Origin: Zea mays
Taxonomy: Eukaryota; Streptophyta; Magnoliopsida; Poales; Poaceae
Direction: 5' to 3'
DNA length: 64,000 nt
NCBI RefSeq assembly: GCF_902167145.1
Contig: NC_050098.1
Coordinates: 108,538,207-108,602,206, forward strand
In this document: piece by piece, positions 55,866-64,000 of the stretch
How the letters are laid out: every line of letters begins with the position of its first letter
Numbering within the stretch: position 1 is the first letter of the stretch
Position numbers and translations under genes: made by a program
Notes under the pieces: generated by a model
Seen by the model: only the letters and a program-made list of their open reading frames with translations
What the model was told of the DNA's origin: nothing
The model's database searches: none

Positions 55866-58800
55866 ATGCCGACCTCTTCTTCTTCTGCTGCCGCTACGCC
55901 GCCGGCCGACGCGTCGTCCGAGGAGACGCTGAGCTCTGTGGCGGCGGAGGAGTTGCGTGCCGGCGATACGGTGGATTTCGGTGTGTCGCAGATGTCCTCG
56001 GTCCGCGTGCAAGATATGCAGCAGCTTGTTTACTTTGGCGACGGAGTCGCTCGTGTTCCGGGGACGGAGGAGGTCCCCGAGCCAGAAGGCGAGTTGGTTG
56101 TGTTCGAGGCGTTCTTTGCCGCTGGTCTTCGCCTGCCTGCGCACCGATTTGTGGGAGAAGTCTTGCGCAGATTCAACGTCCAGATCCATCAGCTGACTCC
56201 GAATGCCGTGGTGGCTCTGTCGAAGTATGTCTGGGCGACGACTTCGTACGGTGGACAGCCATCGGTCGAGGTCTTCGCGAAGTACTATTGCCTGCACTGG
56301 CAGAAAAGGATGATCGGGAATAAGGTTGCCCAGTTTGGGTCCTGTACATTTACGCCGAAGACCGGCAAGACCTCGATGGAGGTGGTTGAGTTGGTTCCTT
56401 GCGCCCGCAATAAATGGGGCAACTGGCATGAGTTTTGGTTCTACGTTGCGGAGGGCACAGTCGAAGACCATCCGGGGCTCCCCATGGCCGAGATGTGCTC
56501 GCATTATTACTCGGCATACCCGCAGTTTGAAGTGGCGGAGGAGGATGCAAGCGAAGGGGCCCTTCGGTGCGCGGCCGGCCTGAGCAGCGGGCGCGATTTG
56601 GTTGAGGAGTTTGTGGCGTACGAGGTGTGGCCTTTGGCGCATGGCTGGGCATTGGGCGAAGTATGCCCTCGCCAGATGCCTTCCCATGGTGGGAAGCTGG
56701 TGCGAAGTCCGGCCTTCGCGCTGGAACTGCATAGCTGCGATCCGGCCGCCTTTGTGCGTGAGGCGGAGGATGGGGCGGTGCGGATCGTTGGTCGGTACGT
56801 GCCGAAGACAGAGGGCCAGCGTAGCTGGGATATACGCGGGTCTAATGACCTCTTGAACAGGGTCTTCGAGTTGAACCGTCTGCCGTATGGCGGTTATCCC
56901 GGGCAAGACGATGTGGATCGTCGCGGGAAGAAGCTGGCGGTAGAGACTGGAGACGACCCCGCGCCGGCGGCCGCCCCATCCTCTAAGAAGAGGAAGCTAG
57001 GTATTGCTACAGGAGGACTGGGGGTTTCCGATGGTTTTGCTAGGGAATTGATGAGGACATGCGCGGCCCTAGGGGGAAGTATGTCTTCGCCCGAGCTTCG
57101 GGAGTCTTCGGCGCGGATGCTGAGGGTTACCGGGGGTTGGTGGCCTAAGAATGTTCCTATCCCCCGCGCGGCCGGCGAAGACTTTTTTACATCTCGCATG
57201 GTTCGTGATTGGAGAGTGTTTCCTTACGGGCGGAATATTGTTGTTGTTGTGTCGGCAGTGATGGACTAGGATCGTCAGGGAGCTGCGCAGAAGCGCCAGG
57301 CGGTCGTCAGGCTTCATGAGGCCAGGCCAAAGAGGCCGCGGGGGACTGCAAAGGCTGCTGCCCCCGGCGGAAGCCAGCCGCCGCTGGCGGCGAAGTCGGC
57401 CGCCCCTGTGTCCAGCAGGGCGCCGGAGGCTACGAAGGTGGCTGCCGCCGGCGGTACCAAGTCTGCGAAGGCCGCCCCTGTGTCCAGCAGGGCACCGGAG
57501 GCTGCGAAGGCGGCCCGAGAGTTGCCGCCGCCGGGCAAGCGTGTTGCCGACTTCGCCACCGATATTAGTGTGGAAGATTATCTTGTTGGTAAGTCGTTGG
57601 CTCGAGTTTTTTTATCTGTTGATACGTCGCAGGGTCGGACGAAGGCCAACTTGTTGTTGTTCCGCCTGCCGTGGCGACCACGGCGGCTGCCGTGGTGCCC
57701 AGGGCGAAGGGTAGTGCTCTTAGTGCCGGTGGCGAGATTCCGGCACTCACTGCCGTCAGGGACGAGGCGGGCGCTGTGTCCCGCCGGCTGAAGGAGCTGA
57801 AGGAGGCATTAAGTCAGGTACGTTGAGCTAGACTTTTCGGTTTTTTACCGGCTTCGTTGGGGCTGTGGTCTTATGTGTGTCTTGTAGGCGGCTGACTTCG
57901 CAGACCGCGCGGCGTCGGGGGCCCTTACGGCAGTTGTGTCTGCCGAAGTCGAGAGACTTCGGGCGCAACATGCTGACGCCGTCCGGGAAAAATCGGCCGC
58001 CGACAGCAAGTGCCGCAAGCTAGCGGATAAGGTGGCCGCGCTGGAGGGTGAGAGGACTGACCTCCGGCGCCAACTGGCGGAGGAGAGGAAGGAGGCTAAT
58101 GAGGCCCTCGCCAAGGCGCAGTCTGCGCAGGCGGAGGCCAATTTGGCGCGGGCGGAGGGCAGTCTTGCTAGGCAGCGCGCCGAGGAGTTGGAGGAGCGGC
58201 TCAACGCTCTGCAGACCCGTGTGGAGAGGGCCGAGGCTTCGACGCGCTCGGAGGCTGAGCGGACACGCAAACAGCTTATGGATTCATACCATGAGCTGGG
58301 TGCGCGGACCGCTGACTTCGAAGTGCCGGACCGAGAGCCCGGACTTCGCAGCCTCGAGTGGATACAGGAGGAGTTGGTGGCGCTCCCCGCCATCGTGGAG
58401 GGGTTTATGTCCTATGCCTCCCTGGTCACCTGCGAGGGGGCGATGAACGCGCTCTCTCGAGAAGGGTGCCGGCACTATGAGGTCTTCGACCAAGCTGATG
58501 AGGATTTCGAGCGCGATATTTACAAGGTTGAGGACCCTGTGGTGAAGGAATCCGCGGGAGCCCTCTACGACCTGATGTGAGCCCCCCACAGTCGGGAGGT
58601 GGTCAGGGAGCGGGCCAAGCCGGCGAGGGGTCAAGTAATGTTTGGCTTTTGTTTGGTGTTTGTTGAGTGTGGGTTATATGTGGGTTTGCTGAATCTGTGT
58701 GTTGTGTCTCAGACGGCGCGTGGCGAGAAGGTGGAGGACTTCGGGGCTTTGAACAGCGCGCAGCCTGACTCGGAGTCGAACCCGGTGGTGGCTGCGTCCG

Positions 58801-59507
58801 AGACCGCCCCGGAGCCGCCCCCGGAAACCGTCGAAGGCGTTCCCGATGCCCCCGCAGCCACTGTGGCCGGCGGAGGCCCGTCGCCAACTGCCGCGCCGAG
58901 GGCTGAGGATCCTGTGAAGATGGCGGCGGAGCCGGTAGCGGAGGATCCCGCGACGACTGGGTCTTCGCAGGTGGCTTAGTGGGTGTGGGTAGTTAGGGAA
59001 TTTTGGATATGTTGCTGAACCTTGGTTGCTACGCAGGTTCAAGATTTTGGGCCTGCGCACGCAACCGCTACTGCTAATTTTTTGGCGGCTTCGACTGTGG
59101 ATGATGGGAATAAATCGGATGAGTCTGCATCTAAGTTTTCCGATTTTGGTGACTCTGGGAGCTCTATTGAGTGGACCGAAGAGTCGTCAGATGAGGACTT
59201 GGACTACTTTGCGGCCTTGGATGTGGCAGAGGCGGAGGCTTCGCCGCATGCCGCGGATGCTGAAGTTGTGCCTGGTCCGAGTGCTGGGCATAGGCGGCGA
59301 AGGGCGGTTGCGAAGCGTAGAGTGAGTGAGGCGGACGACGGTCGGCTTTGTGTGAGCAGGGCTGGCAGGCAGGAACTGTTGTCCTTGCCGGCCGCTGTGA
59401 GTTCAGGTGAGGGGGAGCTGCGAAGTCTTTTTGCGGGTGAGGAGCTGAGGATAATGATATTTAACTATAGGGAGATGGGAATTATTCCGAAGGTTGAGCC
59501 GATGTAA
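55866..59507 (+). pseudogene. Antisense accessory gene of element D (PF04195-like), five exons, two in-frame stops
   Basis: Proposed exons 55866-57588, 57633-57817, 57888-58634, 58713-58970 and 59037-59507. All introns are short and GT..AG, and the joined frame spans 1128 codons including the final TAA. The ATG at 55866 is chosen because it follows the TATA box and starts the Ser/Ala-rich N-terminus; an upstream in-frame ATG at 55641 lies before the promoter. Residues about 60-260 carry the PF04195-like region (LRLPAHRF...HQLTPNAVV). SKKRKLG near 56984-57000 is a likely nuclear signal. Repeated Ala/Pro segments (57350-57530) precede a long coiled coil in exon 3. The last exon is acidic, then basic (GHRRRRAVAKRR). 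Two stops lie in frame: TAG 57267-57269 and TGA 58578-58580. Both fit C-to-T changes. Confidence 0.8.
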
Positions 59508-59679
59508 TGTGTGATGCCCTCGCTTGTACATATGTAATAGCTTGTATGATGAGGTTGTGTGCCTTCGCACATTTGGCTATGCTCACGAAGGCGTTACGTA
59601 CTTGGTCTGGTGTATTTGTTGTGTTGGTCTGGTGCGCATGTAGTCGGTCTTTGCGCGGACAGTTTGGTGTAGTCGTTTT
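59508..59679. other. Spacer after the antisense gene of element D
   Basis: No convincing coding frame. Probably the 3' untranslated end of the antisense gene. Confidence 0.4.
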
Positions 59680-60030
59680 CGCACTTGTTAAGCTTCGTCC
59701 GACTGCACCCTTAGGCGACTGTTGCATGGATAGTCTTCGCGGAAGACTTCGATTTTTCGCACTTGTTGTGCTAGTCCGGCTGCACTCTTAGGTGACTTCT
59801 GCACGGATAGTCTTCGCGGAAGACTTCAATTTTTCGCACTTGTTGTGCTAGTCCGGCTGCACCCTTAGGCGACTTTTGCACGGATAGTCTTCGCGGAAGA
59901 CTTCGATTTTTCGCACTTGTTGTGCTAGTCCGGCTGCACCCTTAGGCGACTTTTGCACACATAGTCTTCTCGAAAGACTTCGATTTTTCGCACTTGTTAT
60001 GCTAGTCCGGCTGCACCCTTAGGCGACTTG
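59680..60030. repeat. Tandem repeat, 77-bp period, about five copies (element D)
   Basis: Units start CGCACTTGTTGTGCTAGTCC at about 59680, 59758, 59835, 59912 and 59989. Each holds CACCCTTAGGCGACTTTTGCAC and TAGTCTTCGCGGAAGACTTCGA, the latter an inverted repeat able to form a hairpin. The array lies in the convergent spacer between the antisense gene and pol, as in A and B. Confidence 0.92.
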
Positions 60031-60134
60031 TGCGCGGAGTTGTCGCACGCGAGGGTAGCTAGCGCTGGGCCTCGCGGTGACTTTGTATTGGTCGAATGTC
60101 GAAGACCGTCGGCGCGGTCTTTTTTCGACGTGGG

Positions 60135-60225
60135 TTTTTGCGGGGGATTTTTCACTTGTATATTACATGACTCCGCCTCGTTAAAAACCTCACCCCCCGG
60201 AGGAAAAGAGTGCGGGCCAGAATAA
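60135..60225 (-). promoter_or_regulatory. Conserved purine-rich block downstream of pol (element D)
   Basis: GGGGGAT, then AATTACA-like sequence, then CCTCGTTAAAAACCTCACCCCCCGGAGGAAAAGAGTG on the plus strand in pieces, the same order as at 2265-2404 and 10665-10800. Shared by families with unrelated LTRs. Confidence 0.45.
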
Positions 60226-60267
60226 AATTGTTTTTACGAATTACAAGGGCGAACCGGCCCTGATGAG

Positions 60268-63200
60268 TCAAACAAAAAATTTGCGGAGATTATCGATGTT
60301 CCAGGAGTGCTCCAGGTCTTCGCCGTTTGGCGTTGCGAGCCTGTATGCGCTGGGGGAGGCCTTCGTCTTGACAATGAAAGGGCCCTCCCACTTGGGCTCA
60401 AGCTTGCCCCTGGACTCTGTCCGTGCTGTTCGGACGAGTACGAGGTCCCCTTAGCTGAATTCCCTCGGGATGACTGCGTGGTCGCGCCATGCTTTTGTCT
60501 GGGCTTGGTATTTATTTAGAGCCTGTAGAGCGAAGACTCGGTCTCCATCGATGAGATCCTTCGAAGTGGGTTCGTCCACGTCGGGGATAGCTGACGAAAC
60601 TGTTCGCGGGGACCCATGTTTTATTTCTTGTGGGGTCATGGCCTCCGATCCATATAGAAGGCGGAAAGGGGCCCTGCACTCAGTCGTGTTTAGCGCCCAG
60701 ACCGCCTCGGGTAACAAATCGGCCCACCTGCCCTTTTTTCGTCGAGGAGCATCTTTTTGACAGCTGTGAAAATTTTTCCATTGGCGCGTTCCACAACTCC
60801 GTTGGACTGCGGGTGATATACTGAGGCGAAGGCAAGCTTGGTGCCAATGGAGAAGCAAAAATCCTTGAAGTCTTGGCTGTCAAACTGTTTGCCATTGTCA
60901 ACTGTTAGTTCGGACGGTACTCCGAAGCGGCAAACAATGTTTTGCCAAAAGAATTTCTGTGCAGTCTTTGATGTTATTGTGGAAACAACCCTCGCCTCGA
61001 TCCATTTGGTAAAGTACTCGACAGCGACGAAGGGGAACTTGAGGTTCCCCTGAGCCGTGGGCAGGGGCCCGACGATGTCCAGGCCCCAGCGCTGGAGAGG
61101 CCATGTGTGGGCGATTAGTTTTGTGAATTGCGAGGGGCTGCCTAATCGAGGAGAAAACTTCTGGCAGGCTTCGCAGGACCTTGTGACCTGATTTGCGGCG
61201 CAGATCATTGCGGGCCAGTAGAAACCTTGGCAGATCACCTTTGCGGCTAGGGCCCTTGGCCCTGCGTGAGAGCCGCAAGTACCACTGTGGACTTCGTGCA
61301 GGATTTGGACGCCTTCGGTCTCGGTGACACATTTAAGCATTGGCTGACTGACCCCTTTATTGTAGAGTTGGCCCTCAATCAGTGCAAAGTCCCGGCTTCG
61401 ATGTTTGAGGCGCTTGGCCTCGTTGATATCGGTTGGGTGGTAGTACCCCTGTAGGAATAGGGTTATTGGTGCCCGCCAGTTTTTGGTCATAATATGGTTG
61501 ACTATGCGGTGGCCCTCGCTGTCATTGGTTATTTGGAGCCCTTCGGGGCTCCGGACGGCTGGCATGCCGATAACGTGGTAGAACACGTCGGAGGGCAGGT
61601 ACTCGCCTCTGGCGGCAGCCTTGGCCAATGCGTCGGCTTCTTCATTCTTGGCCCGGTCCACATGCTGCAAGGTGAATCCCTTGAATTGTCTCTCGAGACT
61701 TCGGATGGCCGCGAGGTATTGCATAAGTGCGGGGTCCTTTGCTGCATAGTCTTTCTCGACTTGGCCGGCAACTACCTTGGAGTCTGTTCTGATAATGCAG
61801 GTGGTGACACCAAGGGCCCTCAGCTTGCGGAGGCCGAGGCTGACTGCTTCGTATTCTGCTATGTTGTTTGTGCATCTGTCAAATTCTAGAGCGAAGCTGA
61901 GGCGTGTCGCGTATCTGTGCTTGACCCCGGCGGGTGAGGTGATGACTACAGCGGCGCCTGCCCCCGCGTGGCACCATGCGCCGTCGCAGTGGATCGTCCA
62001 AACCTTCTCTGCGGACGGGTCCGGCTGTGTTATTGGCCCAGTCCAGTCGACGACGAAGTCTGCCAGGACTTGTGACTTGATGGTTGTCCTGGGCTCGAAG
62101 TTGATGTGGTAGCCGGATAGTTCGGCCGCACACTTGGCAATCCTGACCGATGCCTCCGGGTTTCTGAACAATTCACCTAGTCCCCTGTCTGAGGTGACTC
62201 GGACCTTGAATGCTTCAAAATAATGGCACAATTTGCGCGAAGACATAACAACTGCATAGGAAATCTTCTCCAGTTCTATCATGTTACATTTGGATGGTGT
62301 TAGCACTTCGGAGACGTAATAGACTGGGCACTGCCTGATCACGCCCTCAATTGTCTGCTCCTGCACCCGTGCCGCGCTGACCGCACGTGGCGAAGCCGCA
62401 ACATAGAGCAACAGGGGTAGCGAAGAGTCGGGGCTTGTAATGACTGCCAACTCCGACATGTACTGTTTTAATGAGGTGAAGGCCGCTGCCTGCTCTGGTC
62501 CCCAAGCGAAGTCTTTTGCGCCATGGAGAGTTTTGAGGAAGGGGAGACTTCGCTCAGTGGATTTCGAGATGAATCTGTTGAGGGCGGCCAACCTGCCCGT
62601 TAGGCGCTGGACGTCTCTGGCGGACTGCGGAGGCGTCATGTTGATGATGGCCTGGATTTTGGTTGGGTTGGCCTCGATGCCGTGGTGTGATACCAGGTAG
62701 CCCAATATTTTCCCTTGGCGAACGCCGAAGACGCACTTTTCCGGGTTCAGGCGAAGTCGTGCGTCTCGCATGTTCGCGAATGTCTCGGCGAGGTCAGCGA
62801 GATGGTCCTCCTTGCTCCTACTGGCGACGACGATGTCGTCCACATATGTGAATATATTTCTGCCGACTTGCCCCTCGAGCACTGTTTTGGTAAGCCGGGA
62901 GAAGGTGGACCCGGCGTTCTTGAGTCCCTCCTGCATCCTGATGAAGCAATATGTGCCGAAGGGTGTTATAAAGCTGGTGCTAGCCTTGTCTTCCTCCTTC
63001 ATATATATTTGATGGTAACTGGAGAAGCAGTCGAGGAGTGACATGACTTCGCACCCGGCCGCGCTATCGACTATTTTGTCGATCCGAGGCAGCGGGAAGT
63101 TGTCCTTTGGGCAGGCCTTGTTGAGACTGGTGAAGTCGATGCACATTCGCCACTTGCCGCTCTTTTTCTGCACCATCACAATGTTGGAGAGCCACGTGGG

Positions 63201-64000
63201 GTAAGCCACTGGCTCGATAAATTTGGCTTCCATGAGGCGATGTACCTCGGCCTTGGTGGCTTCTGTCTTCTCGTCGGACATTTTACAGAGCCGGTGTTTT
63301 TTCGGTCTCACCGAAGGGTCGATTCCCAAGCTGTGCTCAATTATGGAACGGCTGACCCCGACCAGGTCGACGGCGGACCAAGCGAAGACGTCTTTGTTCT
63401 TGGACAAGCAGCAGAGGAGCTTCTCCTCGTCATGCGAAGTGAGGTCTTCGCCGATGGTGACTGTCTGCTTGGGCGTGGCCTAATCGAGGGGAACAGTCTT
63501 GGTCCCGTCGTTGCTCTGCAGCTGTGCCTTGTATTTTTTGTCGGTTGGGCTGGCGGACGCAGGGACCTCGCGCTGGGTCGTGAGGCAGTGCACATTTCTT
63601 TGCCTGGGGACGAAGTCCCGCTCTATGTTGCGCGCAGTCTGCTGATTGTCGTAGACCGTGATGGCGCCTAACGGACCTGGTATCTTCATGCACAGGTACA
63701 GTCTGTGAATGGCTGTCTCAAACTTGTTGATGGAGCCCCGGCCCATGATGGCGTTGTACGGATATACCATATCCACAATATCAAAGGTCACTTGCTCACT
63801 TCGGGCATTGGGTGCTACACCGAAGGAGAGAGGCAGCTCTATTTTGCCGACAGGAAAAGTGCCCTTGCCGCCGAAGCCATACAACAGGTTGTCCGAAGGC
63901 TTGAGCAGGCTGTGGCTTATGCCCATGCGGTCGAAGGCGTGGAGGAAGATGATGTCCGCTTGACTGCCATTGTCGACTAGGACTTGTGCAGGTCCCAGCC
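60268..64000 (-). pseudogene. pol of element D (protease, RT, RNase H, integrase), partial
   Basis: Minus strand. The protease active site at about 63935-63960 reads LVDNGSQADIIF, with Asn where A has Thr (DTGS). RT with YVDD at about 62834-62845. RNase H at about 61830-62100. Integrase zinc region at about 61160-61300. Integrase core with VDNG near 60895 and the following QSNGVVERANG segment near 60800. Stop at 60268-60270 after LRKFFV. Breaks: TAG at 63480-63482 between protease and RT, a frame change near 60740 and a stop near 60451. Between them a frame of 905 codons is open (60690-63407). There is no chromodomain. Gag and the 5' LTR lie beyond the window. Confidence 0.92.

Larger units (their letters stand above)
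55050..64000 (-). mobile_element. Element D: Tat-type Ty3/gypsy retrotransposon (5' end outside the window)
   Basis: It has the same plan as A and B but is a separate family. In element order (minus strand): protease, RT, RNase H, integrase, conserved block, tandem repeat, antisense accessory gene, purine tract, 3' LTR. It is inserted in gag of J; ACATG at 55045-55049 is the presumed left target duplication. The LTR is only 478 bp, and coding regions are GC-rich compared with A. Whether gag is present cannot be seen. Confidence 0.88.

Noticed and set aside
59680..60030. CRISPR-like array
   Set aside because: The 77-bp units are contiguous tandem repeats without unique spacers, in a plant retrotransposon.
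1..64000. Host genes, tRNA or rRNA genes
   Set aside because: Every stretch can be assigned to a transposable element or its LTR, and no cloverleaf or rRNA segment was recognised by eye. A tRNA scan would settle this.

Overview
The window is made entirely of transposable elements, as expected for intergenic DNA of a large grass genome. I read it as maize or a close relative (Andropogoneae). The reasons are nested LTR retrotransposons of the Tat, Tekay/Del and Sirevirus types, a CACTA DNA transposon, and a Sirevirus-type LTR full of the CACCGGACtgTCCGGTG palindrome. I found no host gene, tRNA, rRNA or CRISPR. Species and family names are inference from sequence style.

Layout. 1-16601: element B, a Ty3/gypsy element of Tat type on the minus strand whose left end is outside the window. 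It is split by a complete second copy of the same family, element A (5863-15437, 5-bp target duplication ATTGT/ATTGC). 16602-21610: element C, a decayed chromovirus whose 3' LTR is cut by B. 21611-39510: element G, a Tekay/Del-like chromovirus with 4.3-kb LTRs. Its integrase region is split by a complete CACTA transposon (26597-32937, TSD CTC). 39511-43884: leader and 4.1-kb LTR of a further chromovirus, H. 43885-46921: LTR of element I, inserted in element F. 46922-49786: 3' part of F, a Tat-type element on the plus strand. 49797-50444: a solo LTR of the same type with TSD GAAAC. 49787-52288: LTR and leader of a plus-strand chromovirus, E, which hosts F, the solo LTR and element J. 52289-55049: J, a Ty1/copia Sirevirus (LTR and broken gag). 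55050-64000: D, another Tat-type element on the minus strand, inserted in J and running off the right end.

Nesting gives relative ages: E is older than F, the solo LTR and J; F is older than I; J is older than D; B is older than A; C is older than B; G is older than the CACTA.

Two things stand out. First, all four Tat-type elements (A, B, D, F) carry a spliced accessory gene antisense to gag-pol. Where visible it has its own TATA box. It encodes a KKRK-containing protein, and pol and the antisense gene meet tail to tail over tandem repeats that share a CCCTTAGG core. A and B also lack gag, with pol starting 43 bp from the LTR. Second, the CACTA element carries what looks like an undamaged nine-exon gene of 1282 codons. 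In it a TNP2 transposase is joined by splicing to a Transposase_24-like region. Almost all other coding regions are broken, mostly by TAG stops.
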